Of a DNA stretch of 64,000 bases, positions 43,441-55,711 are shown in pieces. A program made the position numbers and the translations under genes. This DNA comes from Euleptes europaea (Eukaryota; Chordata; Lepidosauria; Squamata; Sphaerodactylidae). The stretch's first letter is position 1; the number at the start of each line of letters is the position of its first letter. The stretch lies in contig NC_079318.1 of assembly GCF_029931775.1 (NCBI RefSeq), positions 74,807,614 through 74,871,613 of the forward strand. The letters run 5' to 3'. The notes below the pieces were generated by a model. It was not told where the DNA came from, did not search any database, and was given only the letters and a program-made list of their open reading frames with translations.

Positions 43441-43714
43441 CCACCCAGGGTACTGTTTGAAAGTCAACTAGTGTTCTAAACAAGGGATGGAGCAGACATT
43501 TTTCTTTAAGCGCTATGAATGGTTTCACATAAGTAAGTTCCATAGACTGGAAAAGAGTCACTGGAAAAGACAATAAAGCTAGGGAAAGTGGAAGGCAGCA
43601 GGAAAAGAGGAAGAGCCAACATGAGCTGGATTAACTCTATAAAGGAAGCCACGGCCCTCAGTTTGCAAGATCTGAGCAAGGATCTTAATGATAGGACCTT
43701 TTGGAGGATATTGA
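43441..43714. other. Intronic, no recognisable feature
   Basis: No repeat or exon recognised. Confidence 0.45.
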
Positions 43715-43770
43715 TTCATTGATTCACCATGAATTGGAAGCGACTTGACGGCACTTAACGCACACAAGTC
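43715..43770 (+). repeat. Bov-B-type tail fragment
   Basis: 'gattcaccatgaattggaagcgacttgacggcacttaacgcacacaag' is the 3' end shared by Bov-B and its SINEs. Confidence 0.7.
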
Positions 43771-44283
43771 CCATAGATCCCAACAGGGCTTACTTTCAAG
43801 CAAATGTACATAGTCAAAGTCTTAGCGTCAACACCAGCTTGTGGACAGTTTTTCAGTTACATGCATAGGTTAGCACACGCAGATGGCCTTTATTTTTTCC
43901 TCTATTCCTCTGCTGCTGCATATACAAGATCTCACTCTTGTGCTCCACAGGAATAAGACACTATTCAGCGTTAATCTCTGCTTTACCCCTTGGCTTGCAC
44001 TTAAAGGGGAATACCCACGTTTTAAGTATTTAGACAGACGTTTTAAGGCAGCGTATCTAATCCATTTGTTAAATGATCTTGTTGTGTATGTTCCCTGCAC
44101 ACAGATTGCAGCCTATATCTCTGCGATAAAAATTGTTTGGGATGTGTTTACTTACAAAAAAATAATGAGTTGGGAATTAGGAGTAGATCTTGATAATAGA
44201 CAATTTAATGTTGTAGCAATCTATCAAATGCCAATTGAAACCCTCTGGTGGTGCAGAGGGAGGGGAAATGAGTGGCTGTGGGG
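43771..44283. other. Intronic, no recognisable feature
   Basis: The 168-codon plus-strand frame spanning 43883-44389 is not similar to any protein family I know and runs into a MITE, so it is not called as a gene. Confidence 0.5.
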
Positions 44284-44498
44284 TTGGGTTGCCAGCTCTG
44301 AGTTGAGACATTGCTGGAGATTTGGGGGTGGATGCTGGGGAGAGCAAGGGTTGGGGGAGCAGGAACCTCAGCAAGATGTAATGCCATAGAATTCATTCTC
44401 TAAAGCAGCCATTTTCTCCAGGGAAACTTCTCTTTAGTCTGGAGATCAGTTGCAGTTCTGGGAGATCTCCAGGCCCCACCTGGAGGTTGGAAACCCTA
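44284..44498 (-). mobile_element. hAT MITE, TAGGGTTGCC family
   Basis: Reversed copy from 'ttgggttgccagctctgag' to 'ctggaggttggaaaccct'. Confidence 0.82.
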
Positions 44499-45742
44499 CA
44501 TGACAGATGAGGCAAGAAAAGTGTGCAGCCTCATAAAGTAGATGTGAAACGGAGGTGGTGTCCCATTTGTGCTGTCCCGAAATCCTTCAAGGAAAATGGG
44601 ATAAAAACCACAATAAATTTGATCTTTTTAAAATGTATAGTTTTATAAATTTACTGATACTATCACAGAAAATGTAGAAATAAACAACAAACAGGAAAAA
44701 CATAAAAATGTCAAGAGGATAACAGTTAAATGCATTCAAACTTAAATTCAGCTTTTGCTGCCAGAAATCAGTCTCCTTCTCCTTGCCGCCACAGTTCAAG
44801 CTGATATTTTAAAGGCTGGGAGCTTTTTGATTTGTATGATACCACTTTTAAGATTGTTTGTTCATATTTACCTGTAAAAAAAAACTTCATTGTTTTGATA
44901 GGTGTGTCTTGCTTTTCAAAGTATTCATATATGGATATTTGTATGAAAGCATGTAGATTAGACTCAATTCATGTGTATTATAAAATCAGCCCTCTTTGCA
45001 TTTAGCATAGAGCTTGCTTTACCGCCCCCGCCCCCCCGGCCCCATCGCTGCTGGGGGTTGGTTGTGTTTCCTCTCTGTGAGACTGTATTTTGCCTTGTAA
45101 AGATTTTTTTCTCATAAGGTTGTTTGTATCACAGCTGTGAATGCTAACACTTGAGATTTGAGTGTGTCACCAAGCAAGCATGGAGTGTGTGTTTATCACG
45201 TTGCTATTTCTGGACGGCTAGTGTTTTGTGACAGATGGAGCGCGTGCTCCTATTCTGTCTTCAGGGCTTTGTGTGTGTGTGTGTGTGTGTGCACACTTGG
45301 CCCTGTGCACATGTGTAATATTCTAAAAAGCCAATGATATAAAACTGCATAGCAGATCTCCAAAATATTGAGCAGGAAGCTCTTTGGGGAGGATTTGATT
45401 AGGCTGGAGACAGGGAATATTGTAAAAGAAAGCTATATTGCTGGGGGGAGGTAGTATGCTTTGAAAAGCCTGACTTACCTATTTAACCAGAAGTGACAGT
45501 GGAGACAAGAACAACGTATATGTTGGGAAGCGAAGTCTCTTCCAGTTCTCTTGCCAGTGAACCACCTGTATACACTTGGCACTCAAAACCTCTTTTAAAT
45601 GAAAAATTCTGCTCGCATTCTTGTGCTAAGAACCGTTTAATTTTGCAACCTTCGTAAACCCCATCTTGCTTATCTCTGTTGTACTGCACTAAAAGATTTG
45701 ACAGTGGTGGTGATTGGCTTAGTTGTACTGATGTCATGGAAG
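44499..45742. other. Intronic; (GT)n at about 45271-45291, otherwise nothing recognised
   Basis: A short (GT)n run of about ten units at 45271-45291 and a C-rich tract near 45023-45041. No exon or dispersed repeat recognised. Confidence 0.5.
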
Positions 45743-45954
45743 TAGGGTTGCCAGCTCCTGGGTGGGAATTTCCTAGAGATTTTGGGGTGGAACTGGGGAA
45801 TGGTGGGGTTTGGGGTGGGACCTCAGTGGGTTATACCACCAGAGAGTCCACCCTCCAGAGCAGCCATTTTCTCCAGAGGACTGATCTTTGAAGTCTGGAG
45901 TTCAGTTGTAATTTTGGGAGATCTCCAGGCCCCACCTGGAGGATGACAACCATA
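45743..45954 (-). mobile_element. hAT MITE, TAGGGTTGCC family, intact
   Basis: 212 bp from TAGGGTTGCCAGCTCC to GGATGACAACCATA. Exact 8-bp target duplications CATGGAAG (45735-45742 and 45955-45962). Confidence 0.92.
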
Positions 45955-46254
45955 CATGGAAGAGAAGGGCAAGCCAAGGAGTGTGTGTGTGTGCCATTGG
46001 CTGAATTCCACAGATCTTAGGGAGGGGCATGGCAGACAAACAGATGGGCTTAGGGAAGGATGGGTAGGAGAAAGCAGGATGGTGGTGAAAAAGAGACAGG
46101 CTTAAGATGCTGAAGAGGAGTGTAAAAAGAATCTGTTCCAAAGAAGATTAGAGGAAGGAGTCAGAAATGTTGGAGGGCAGTGAAGAGGGAGGAGGAGAAC
46201 TTCCCAAGTCCAGGAGTTGCAGCAGTCAGGAAAGCCAGGAGTCAGGAAGAGCCA

Positions 46255-46450
46255 GTATATTTATTTACTTCAAATTTATATCCTGCCTTTCTTCCCAATG
46301 GGTACCAAAAGCAGGTCACATCATTCTCTTCTCCTCCATTTTATCCTCCCAACAAACCTGTTAGGTTAGGCTGAGAGTGTGTGACTGGCCCAAGATCACC
46401 CAAGCTTCCATGGCAGAGTGGGGATTTGAACTTGGGTCTCCCAGATCCTA
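46255..46450 (-). repeat. MIR/CORE-like SINE, reversed
   Basis: 'tttatttacttcaaatttatatcctgcctttcttcccaatgggtacc' (tail), 'ccaacaaacctgttaggttagg' (core), 'tggggatttgaacttgggtctcccagatcctagtc' (head). Confidence 0.85.
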
Positions 46451-46879
46451 GTCCTATTTTAAAAAAATATTACAACCCCCCCTAAATATCAAAAACTCAT
46501 TAAAACAAATAATCCTCAAATAACAAGTCTCTGTATTCAAAATATAATTACCAAAATCAAACAATATCCATTAATACAATTAATACAATCTATATCACCT
46601 GCTTCATACAAAACTTAGTCTAGTCCTATACTCTAGCCACTACACAGCATTGGCATTAACAGTGGTGGACTGGGTCTAAAAATAGTGGTTGCCAGGAGAC
46701 AAAGGGGGCCTCACCCACAACTATAAGGCTATCATTTAATTTTTTATTAATTTTTATTTTTAACGTATTGTCTAATGTTTAAGGGGGCCCACTTCATCAG
46801 TGGCCCACAGGGCCCACTTGCTACTGGGCAAGCTGACACAATGGAACAGTCTGCCACTTGCACTCTAACACTTCTAGAG

Positions 46880-47090
46880 TGTTGGGAGTAGGATCTGGGG
46901 AGACCAGGTTTGAATTCCATCTCTGCCATAGAAGCTCTTTGGGTGATCTTGTATCAGCCTTTCAGTCTCAACTACCTAATAGGGTTGTTGTGGTGAGGAA
47001 AAGATAGAGGAAGGGAGCACAATGTTGTAAGCCACTTTAAGTCCTCATTAGGGGAGAGAAGTGGGGTTTTAGTATCTAAATAGATAAACT
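46880..47090 (+). repeat. MIR/CORE-like SINE
   Basis: 'tgggagtaggatctggggagaccaggtttgaattcc ... caactacctaatagggttgttg ... taagtcctcattaggggagagaag'. Confidence 0.8.
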
Positions 47091-47242
47091 TTAAGCATGT
47101 CGGTTGCTTCTTTATCTTAAATAACTTCCCAGTTTTTTGGCTGCAGGCCTGTAGTTTGCATATAATTGTTAGCTTCCTATAAATCAGTTCTGTTATTAAG
47201 GGGAAAAGACCAAGACCTGTTCAGGTTGCCGAACCCTTCACA

Positions 47243-47400
47243 AAATCACACAAGGTTGGAAGAGACCACAAGGGCCATCCAGTCCAACCCCCTGCCATGC
47301 AGGATCCCACAATCAAAGCACTCCCGACAGATGGCCATAAAACCTCTGCTTAAAGACCTCCACAGACGGGGACTCCACCCCCCCGCCCAGGCAGGGTATT
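47243..47400 (-). repeat. CR1 LINE 3' fragment
   Basis: 'tcacacaaggttggaagagaccacaagggccatccagtccaaccccctgccatgcagga ... gacagatggccataaaacctctgcttaaagacctcca' is the reversed CR1 end. Confidence 0.88.
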
Positions 47401-47453
47401 CCTTGCCCCTTGCCCCTGCCTTTTGAATAGGGCTGAAATAGAAGTTCATATAT

Positions 47454-47750
47454 GGCCGCTTATGAATGGCTGTTTCCTCGCAGTCATCCCCACCGACTTC
47501 TTCAAGGCTTTGCCTTGATTATGCATGCATTTTCCAACCGTCAGAAGTCGCCTCGCTCTCTCCGTGCGTTTCTGTGTGTTTTGCCTGGGTTTTTGGATGC
47601 TGGCTAAACACGAATCCAGAAAATGCGGGCAAAATGCGTGGAAATGTGAGGGTAGAGCGAGGTAACCTCTGACGATTGGAAAATGCATGCATATTCAAGA
47701 CAAAGTAGTTGGTGGGGTTACCGCAAGGAAACAGCCATGCATAAATGGCC
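47454..47750. mobile_element. Hairpin MITE with GGCC ends and 3-bp target duplication (PIF/Harbinger-like)
   Basis: Left end GGCCGCTTATGAATGGCTG. The complement of the right end reads GGCCATTTATGCATGGCTG. Flanking TAT on both sides (47451-47453 and 47751-47753). The inversion continues inward: 'ttatgcatgcattttccaac' at left is answered by the complement of 'ttggaaaatgcatgcatatt' at right. So the 297 bp can fold nearly end to end. Confidence 0.85.
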
Positions 47751-47954
47751 TATGATGAAAATAAGATTGGGTACTGCTTATAAGCTGGTTTTTTTCCCCC
47801 CTGTGGCAAGGTTTGTATGGGTTTGTTCTATATATTTTATGTTGGAGGAAACAGCAGAAACAGCAAAAGTTGAGTAAACTATAACCAACCTCACAGTCAC
47901 TGGAAATATAGCTCAGCCTCACTCTGGATTCATATGTTTTATCACTTAAAGCTC

Positions 47955-48160
47955 CAAACAAGTGACAGAGCATGTGCTTTGCATGCAGAAGGTCCCAGGT
48001 TCAATCCCTGGGTTAAATCAAGTTTAACAAAAAATCAGGTGGTAGGTGTGAAAGACTTCTGCCCAGAGACCCTGGAGAGCCACTGCCAGTCAGAGTAGAC
48101 AATACTGACCTTGAAAGACCAATGGTCTGACTCAGTATAAGGCAGCTTCATGTGATCCAA
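47955..48160 (+). repeat. tRNA-derived SINE family 2, head partly lost
   Basis: 'gtgacagagcatgtgctttgcatgcagaaggtcccaggttcaatccctgg ... gagaccctggagagcc ... cagtataaggcagcttcatgtg'. Confidence 0.88.
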
Positions 48161-49344
48161 CATGGCAGGCTAGACTGGATTGCCAATACACAGGAGAAGA
48201 GTGTGTGGGGAAGGGTACACTGGCGATATTGATGAAACAGAAATAGTGGGAAAGACAGATCACAAGGGTGCTAGTCTGAGAAAGCCCTGGCAAGCAACAG
48301 AGATCTTAAAAAGTGTATCATCATAAAAAACCCACCCCTCCCTCCTGCCAAATTATGAAGAAAATAGGGACAGCTGGGGCATCTGTGCACTTCTTTTGGT
48401 GGGCATTTATTTGCCCACGTTGGGTTCTCTTCAATGGATAGGGTTCCCTATCAATTGCCCAACAGTTGCCCAACAACATTCAGCTGCCCAGCAACCCTCA
48501 GCTGTCTGGTGAGCGGAAGCAACCCGGCCAAAATGGGGGAGCGATCTGCATCCGCACATGATGACATCACTTCCAGCGTGATGCGGAAGCACTGGCATTG
48601 CACCGGGAAGACACTCTATCACTCTCCCCAAAACTCTATGGAAACCTTTTTGAAAATCCCAGAAGTTTGCGCAATTGAGACTTCTGTATAGGGATTAAAT
48701 ACATGGGATTTATTTTTCAGAACCAGTTAGCATGACTTGGAGGCACATGGCTGTTTCCTTGTTTATCCTTTAGGCTGGGCATGATTCATCACTGTACTGC
48801 ATGAGGGGGGCATGAACCGAATCACATTTTGGGTGTTTTTTTTTTTTGTACTGCTGATGGAGTGCCCACGTGGCTGCTTCTCTCCACATATATTAGAGAC
48901 TGATGATAAATATCAACTGATAATAAAGAAATGGTCAGTTGTTGCTCTGAGGCCCATTCTGGATAAATAGCTCATCCCATAGTAAACCTGTTCCTTGACT
49001 GTACCACACCAGAATGGGGGGAATCACATGATGATGACTCTTTTTGATGTCACTGTGAAAGGAGCTGTTCTAGACTATTTTAACACATTTTAAAATTATT
49101 TATAGGAGTATTTTTTGAGGGGATTCTGATATGGTTCAACCCAAGAATAGGTTTTACAATATTTCAGGCTGCAGTCAAAGGAATAGGTAAGAACAGCTGG
49201 TTGGATGAGAATCAATTAATGTTTGATTTCTAAAGCAAAAGTATTTGTGTGTTCAAGCTAGACATTCGATCTTACTTAGAAGCTCTGTGAAAACTGATAA
49301 CAATCCAATATACACATGCAAATAAGTCATTTAATATTACGGTA
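48161..49344. other. Intronic, no clear feature
   Basis: No exon. 48480-48600 may be a relative of the element at 42085-42396. Confidence 0.45.
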
Positions 49345-50060
49345 TTTTATTTACTTTGGATATTCCTGTCGCCCTTCAGAATTCTGCTTGAGGAGGCTTA
49401 AAAGTAGAACAAAATAACAGTATAAAAACAAGCCGCTGAACATAAACAGCACAAAAACTACCCTTAAAATAGAAGAAGAAAAAGAACAGGCCATCGAGTC
49501 ACAAGTGACTCATGGCTACCCCATCCAGCAAGGGAAAAGTAGAGGCAGATTGCCATCTCCTTCCTCTGCATAGAAACCCTGGTCTTCCATGGTAGTCTCC
49601 CATCAGAATACTACCTGTGGCTAACCCTGCTTAGCTTCCAAGTTTTGAGGAGCTCAGGCTAAGCTGGGCAATTCACTCTGCTATAAAAAAAAGCAGCACA
49701 CTCTTCAAAAAGCTGGTAAAACAAAACCTTTAATTAAAAGCCTGAGTTAAAAAGATGTGTTTTGGCCTGGCACCTGAACAAAAGTAAAGTAGGTGCCAGG
49801 TGGCCTCAAGGGGGAGAGCATTTCAGAGGCAAGGTGCCACTACAGAAAAAGCCCTGCCTCTAGTTGCCACCCGTCTCACCTCTGAGGGCAGGGGCTCAGA
49901 GACCAGGGCTTGAGAGGCAGATCTTAACTGGCAGCCTGGATAGTATGGGAAAGGATGATCCTTTGGGTGCCCTGGCCTCAAGCTGTTTAAATCAGCACCT
50001 TTAATTGTGCCTTGAAACAGATGGATAAACAGACAGAGTTCCTGGGGCTTTGAGATTTCA
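49345..50060 (+). repeat. Dispersed repeat family Y, interrupted by a 5S SINE
   Basis: 'tttatttactttggatattcctgtcgccc' to 49486, then after a 5S-derived SINE the body resumes: 'aaacctttaattaaaagcctgagttaaaaagatgtgttttggcctgg' and 'gtgccaggtggcctcaagggggagagcatttcagaggc'. Same family as 42397-42600 and probably 1-256. Confidence 0.55.
49487..49685 (-). repeat. 5S-rRNA-derived SINE
   Basis: 'ctaaccctgcttagcttccaag' and 'tctcccatcagaatactacc' are the reverse of 5S rRNA promoter sequence. The left body 'gccatcgagtcacaagtgactcatggctacccc' is that family's 3' part. Confidence 0.82.
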
Positions 50061-50684
50061 GATTGCAGGGGAATCATATGTTAAAATTTGCTGCCAGGTT
50101 TCTCTGTATATTGAAAACTACCACAGTGAAAACAAGGTTAGGTTATTATGATCTTCCTGACTCTTTTTTTTTTTTTTTAATAGGCAGAGAGATGACGAGG
50201 TGGGAGAATTTTCAAATAACATAATCCTGTTTCTCTACACAGATGAAATCTAAAATGGTACATTCCTAGGAACCATCATGTGTAGATAAGCTCAATTCAT
50301 CAGCCAGAGAAAAGCATTCTTTGCATGTTTAAAGATAATCTTCATTATTGTTGTTTTACTTTTATTGAATTGAGTCCAGGGGCACTGAAGGACGGTTCTG
50401 AGTCTAAGCCCCTCGTGTGCTCTTCTTTAAATTGAGACTCTGCTTCCATTTGCACAAATGGAGGCTGTGATTCATCACAGCACTGTAGACAAAGCCAGTT
50501 TGGCTGGTGGCTTTGATGAATCATGTTTTGTCCTCATGATGGAGCTTACAGGTGATTTGCTTTAAGACTAACAGCATGACTGATTGAAAAAGGCCTGGAG
50601 CCTGAATAGAAAATAGTTGGGCCACCATGTGCCTGAGCTCCTGGGAAATCAGCTGTAGGTTCTTCAGCGATTAAAGTGAGGCCT
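50061..50684. other. Intronic, no recognisable feature
   Basis: T-run at 50165-50180. No exon or clear repeat. Confidence 0.45.
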
Positions 50685-50830
50685 GGGGTGATATCTGAAT
50701 ACCCACAAGCTTAAAGCTAAGCAGATCTTGGTCAGACCAATGCCTGATGGGGTGTCTCTGCTGCAAACCTGCTTGAGATCTGTGATGGAACAAAGCAGGT
50801 TATAAATGTGAGACATAACAAGCCCTTTTT
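50685..50830 (+). repeat. Possible 5S-derived SINE or LINE fragment
   Basis: 'aagctaagcagatcttggtcagaccaatgcctgatggggtg' resembles the plus sense of the 5S-like head, followed by unrelated body. Confidence 0.4.
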
Positions 50831-52587
50831 GATGGTAGTATAGTGTGAGCTAGGATGCCTGTGGTTGAAATATTACTTTTTTGGGTATTAATTTCCACCT
50901 TCTTTTTTGAAATGATGACTTCAGCTGATGGGCAGGTTCATTGAGGAGCATCATTAATACAGGCTGTTCTCAGACATGTAAGGCTTTTTAAAATTTCTGG
51001 CACAGAACTGTGCCAAGAAGTGCTGAGCCCCATCAAAATCCACCCATAACATACAGCAGCTAAGGCTCAGATGAATGATGCCCCCCACCAAGGGGACACC
51101 CTCCCTGTGCCCCCCTAGCCAATAAATGGCTGGCTTAGGTGAACTCCTGTCATCAATAGATGCTTCAACGTGCTTGCCAAGGGTTTCTGCCCATCTCATC
51201 TTTTAAAATCCTATTTATTTTATTTATTTTGAAACGTTAAAAAGAAACTTTTACAAAGGAATCAACGACACACATTTTTATTTTTTCATTTATGTGCAAG
51301 GAAACAACCCTAATTCTGGTGCGAGTTGCCACTAGCAAGTAGCCTACTAAAACTTGATGTGAGTCCGCCCTGGCCCCAAACCTGGCCAGCTTCATATCAA
51401 CCACCTCATTTTGGACCTAACTAGTCTACTCTAAGTACGTCTGTTTAAATAAGCTTAGGTTTCCTGATATAGCACTTAGTGCTCCTGTATTACTTTAACT
51501 TCCGTTCTCTCAGTTTCACAGCTGTAACATGGGGAGGATAGTAATCCTTGCATACCTTACACGGCTCTGGAAAGGGATTTTAGTGCTTGAAATACTTGGA
51601 TTTGAATATATGCCATGTAGTATTAATAATGTGGTGTGTGGCTTGGCTTGCTTGTCTGAGTCATCCAGCTTGACTCATCTGCAGTTTATGGGCTTTTTAT
51701 CAGCTGACACTATGTAGGTTTGAGCTGCCATTAACGTCCATGCAGAAAAAGTATTCACTTCTATCAGATTAGGTTTTCTGAAACCTCCTAGCCGTTTCTA
51801 TTTGTCCTAGCTCAGCTAATTGTTTTTAAAAGATTGCATACAGTTAAATTAACCAACCAAAGAAAGCCATACAGGATTGTTGTTCCCTTTGGGGAAGGGG
51901 TAAGAACAGCCCTAAAGAAGCCTGAACTAAGGACATTTTTCCTATTTGGGAAGGGTGCATCTGGGTGACAGCAAAGCCACAGCTTGTATGGTCGCTGCAG
52001 CGGCAGCCTGGTCGGTTGCTTCTTGTTTCTCCCTCTGTTAATTGTTTCGGTGGTACAGGGAGTACAGGGCCAGCAAAACCTTGGCAACGCAGCATGCCCG
52101 AGTCTCCTCACATTGGAAAAAGAGGAACACGATGTCCAGAAATAAACATTGTATGCTGATCTGCTTTATCATTATGATCTTTGTTATGTGGATGTTTGGA
52201 TGGTCCCTCTGGGAATGTGCTGGTGATAAGCCGGCTGCCCTGACAGGAGTGGTGTTTGAGGAGCAGCAGAAGAGGGTGAAAAATTAGAGCCTCTGTGCTC
52301 ATAAACAAGGCAGTGGGTAGAGGGTGTAGCAAAAGTCAGAGGCCAGGTTTGAGCTGATGCCCTCTCCTAGATGCCAGGCTCGCCACTGCTGGTTTTCTCC
52401 TCCCCACCTTGTTAAAATCCTTTCCCCAGATTAGCCCCAGCATCTTTCTATGAAGCCAGTGCCCCCCCTCCAACACCCACATCTCATTTCTCATTCTCTC
52501 TTCGAACCTCACCTTTGACAGACCCAACCATACCACCTCCCCCTTCCCTATCTTCATTAGGCTTGACCACCAACCTAGACAACACAG
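50831..52587. other. Intronic, no recognisable feature
   Basis: No exon-like frame matching ADCY3 and no clear repeat apart from short A/T-rich pieces (for example near 51215-51250). Confidence 0.45.
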
Positions 52588-52667
52588 ATCAGTTCTCCCA
52601 GAGAAAATGGATGCTTTGGAGGCCCCCAAAATCTCCAGGAATTTCCTAATCTGGAATTAGCAACCCT
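52588..52667 (+). repeat. hAT MITE (TAGGGTTGCC family), right half
   Basis: 'gatcagttctcccagagaaaatggatgctttggagg...ctggaattagcaacccta'. The left half is missing. It is followed within 10 bp by another copy. Confidence 0.75.
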
Positions 52668-52676
52668 ACCCACAGT

Positions 52677-52884
52677 TAGGGTTTCCAGTTCTGGGTTGGG
52701 AAATACCTGGAGATTTTGGGGGCGGAGCCTAAGGAGGGCAGGGTTTGGGAGGGGAGGGGCTTCAATGCCATAGAGTCCAATTGCCAAGGCGGGCATTTTC
52801 TCCAGGTGAACTGATCTCTATCGGCTGGAGATCAGTTGTAATAGCAGGTGATCTCCAGCTAGTGCCTGGAGGATGGCAACCCTA
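52677..52884 (-). mobile_element. hAT MITE, TAGGGTTGCC family
   Basis: 208 bp from TAGGGTTTCCAGTTCTGG to GGATGGCAACCCTA. Target duplications CCCACAGT (52669-52676) and GCCACAGT (52885-52892), one mismatch. Confidence 0.9.
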
Positions 52885-53463
52885 GCCACAGTCTACCTGG
52901 CTTCCACTGCTTTTTGATCTACCTTCCATAGAATGCGCAAGCAATCCTTTTCTTGTTTGAACACTTTCTTTCCACAAACCTGATTTTATATGAGCCAAAC
53001 AGGTCCAGTCTCCTTTACTTTCAGTTTAGGGTTTCCCCTCTTGGCCTGCTATCGTTTTTGAAGCTTATCCATAACTTCTGGCCATGTCATCAGCATTGTT
53101 CTCAATAGTTTCTTCAGAGAAACTCCACAACAGCGAAGGGCCAAAAATGGGACATGTTTCCAGTTACTTTCAATTGAATCTGGCTTCTAGTAGATATCCT
53201 AGAACGTTTGGAGTCTTGTGGAACTCTTCTGGATCCATCCATCTTTGAAACTGGATATCCTTTTTGATCCCCTTCCTCCGTTGGGCTAGGCATCAGACAC
53301 CCATCACTCTGTCCCATTCTGCTCCCCCCATTCTTCTGTTTGGACGTGGAGGAGCACAGCTGGGTTTACTGCAGCTGCACTGGCTAGTTACATGTTGTTG
53401 GGCCCTGCTGGTTTTGATCTATGAAAGTTCTTCATAGATTTGAAGTTCCAGCACACCTGTGAG
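52885..53463. other. Intronic, no recognisable feature
   Basis: No exon or clear repeat recognised. Confidence 0.45.
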
Positions 53464-53665
53464 AATATGCCGTTGAGTTGCAGCCGACTCATGGCATCCC
53501 TATCTACGGGGTGATCCAGGTAAGACGAGAAGAGCTGGTTTCCCATTGCCTTCCTCCGCATAGCAACCCCAGTCTTCTGGGATGTTCTCCCATATAAGTA
53601 CTAATCATGGCTGACCCTGCTTAGTACCCAAGCTCTGACAGTCCCAGGCTGAACAAGGTTGTTAG
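53464..53665 (-). repeat. 5S-rRNA-derived SINE
   Basis: 'gttgagttgcagccgactcatggcatcccta' body. 5S-like part 'ctcccatataagtactaatcatggctgaccctgcttag'. Confidence 0.82.
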
Positions 53666-53689
53666 TGAAAGGAAGTTTTGGAGGTCATT

Positions 53690-53750
53690 AAATTCATAGG
53701 ATTGCCATAAGTCAGAAGGGACTTGACGTCACTTAACACACATACCTCAT
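53690..53750 (+). repeat. Bov-B-type tail fragment
   Basis: 'ggattgccataagtcagaagggacttgacgtcacttaacacacatac' is the end shared by Bov-B-mobilised SINEs. Confidence 0.7.
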
Positions 53751-53780
53751 GAGTGTCTCCCCATATAACCACCCCACAAC

Positions 53781-53989
53781 TAGGGTTGCCAACTGCCAGG
53801 TAGTAGCAGGAGATCTCCTGCTAATTCAACTGATCTCCAGCCAATAGAGATCAGATCACCTGAAGAAAAATGGCCGCTTTGGCAATTGAACTCTATGGCA
53901 TTGAAGTCCCTCCCCTCCCCAAACCCCATCCTCTTCAGGCCCCGCCCCCAAAATCTCCCGCGGTTGAGAAGAGGGACCTGGCAACCCTA
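53781..53989 (+). mobile_element. hAT MITE, TAGGGTTGCC family
   Basis: 209 bp. Target duplications CCCACAAC (53773-53780) and CCCACGAC (53990-53997). Very similar in sequence to the copy at 38580-38789. Confidence 0.92.
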
Positions 53990-54038
53990 CCCACGACATC
54001 TGTATGTCTCTGCTCTGTACTGCTTTACAGTGTGTGAG

Positions 54039-54256
54039 TGGGGCTGCCAATGTTCAGGTGGGGCTTAGAGTTCTTCTGGAATTACAACTGATGCCCAGAC
54101 TACAGAGATAAGTTCTCCTGGAGAAAATGGCAGCTTCAGGGGGCAAACTGTATGGTATACCATAGATTCTAGTTGAAATCCCTCTCCAAATTCCCCTTAA
54201 CACAGACACCACTCCCAAATCTCCAAGGATTGCCTGTGCTGGAACTGGCAACCCTA
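54039..54256 (+). repeat. hAT MITE (TAGGGTTGCC family), degraded
   Basis: 'tggggctgccaatgttcaggtggggc' to 'gaactggcaacccta'. Confidence 0.75.
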
Positions 54257-55375
54257 GTAAAATATCAGTTATAGATCAGTCACCCAAAGAATGTTCTTCC
54301 CTTTCCTGGCTTTCTGTGGGAAAATGTAAAGCCTGCTTGCAAGACTTTTGATAATTAAGACTGGCTGAATTGCTGCTGGTGCAGATTTTCTGATTTCTGC
54401 TGGATTTTAGTGTTGTTGTTTTTTGGAATGGCTTGGTTTAAATTCAAAGTGTTTTTTTTAGTTGCTGCCATAAGAGGTCTGGAGTTGCATAGAGAAGCGT
54501 GATACACATGATTTAAGTAACGAGTACTTGAACGCACATGCTCAGAAGAACTCTTCTTCTTAAGCAGCCTATCAATGGGGAGAGGAACTGTAATGTCTAA
54601 CCAGATGATTCCAGGGCACAGGTTCCCCTGGTATTTGTTTTAAGAACATTCCTCTCTGCTAGAATTATCAGCTTCTCATGCAACCCCAGGGCCCTGTTCA
54701 AATTAAACACTGCTGTTCCTCCATTTAGATGCCAACCTACTTGGGTCAGGGGTTGCCTAGCTAGTCAAGTCCTGTGCTATTTACAGAGCGTTGTGTAAAC
54801 ACAAAGTCACGATCACAATAACTGCGGTGCTCTTGCAAGTTGTCAGCTCCAGTGGTTTTCTTTCCATCAGCTACGCCTCTTGGCTGTTGTGGTTTGTTTG
54901 TGTTTTCAGCTTCTTCATCTCCCTGCCCTCTTTAAAGCTAATTGCTTGCGTTTAATGTAGGTAACTGAAGCCCTGGACTGCCTCCGCAGGGAGTCCGCAG
55001 CCTCCTGAGTCAGAAGAACACAATAACACAGCTCAGGGGCACTGAAAGGGGCTAAAAAAACCCTTCCCTTGCAAGTTAATCTTGGAGCAAGGTGTCCCAA
55101 ATTTACTATGATTCACAGGGTAGATCCATTCCAAACCAGCATTTTTGGCATGCGTGTGTGGTTCGTATATGTGAGCTGCTGTTCCATCTGTATGCCCAAA
55201 GATCAATAGTACATCTGATTAACAGTCACTTTGATAATGTCCTGTGTAGTCTGCCCATCACTGTAGCAGAAATTCTTAGGCAGTGAGATCTGGAAGGGAA
55301 AGAACCTGCAAGCTTAGCCAGCAAAGTACTGGAGAGCGTGTCAGATGAGGTGCAAATACCCTCTCAGACAGGGGA
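54257..55375. other. Intronic, no recognisable feature
   Basis: No exon or clear repeat recognised. Confidence 0.45.
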
Positions 55376-55515
55376 TTCACTGGATGACCTGGGGTCAGTT
55401 ACTCTCTCTCTCTCTCAGCCTAACCTGCCTCACAGGGTTATTGTGAGGATTAAACAATGAAAGGGAAATAATATATGCTGTCCCAAGCTCCTTGAAGGGT
55501 GGGCAAGGGGGAAAA
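55376..55515 (+). repeat. MIR/CORE-like SINE, head truncated
   Basis: 'cactggatgacctggggtcagttac ... cagcctaacctgcctcacagggttattgtgagg'. Confidence 0.8.
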
Positions 55516-55711
55516 AATGGATAGATGGAAATGGTGCAGTTTTGTTCCAAAAAGTTACATTCAGGTTCTGTTATGAGAACTCCAGCTATATAATTTGGCC
55601 CTGAGAAGCGACAAAGGGCAGGCTTGATTTGGATTGTGAGTGTTGCACTGGAGAAGGTTAAAAAACCACAACAAATGATTCCCCTCATACCCTTGGTGGT
55701 GGTGGAAACTG

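Noticed and set aside
43883-44389. 168-codon plus-strand frame in the ADCY3 intron
   Set aside because: No recognisable domain, no splice context, and its end lies inside a hAT MITE.
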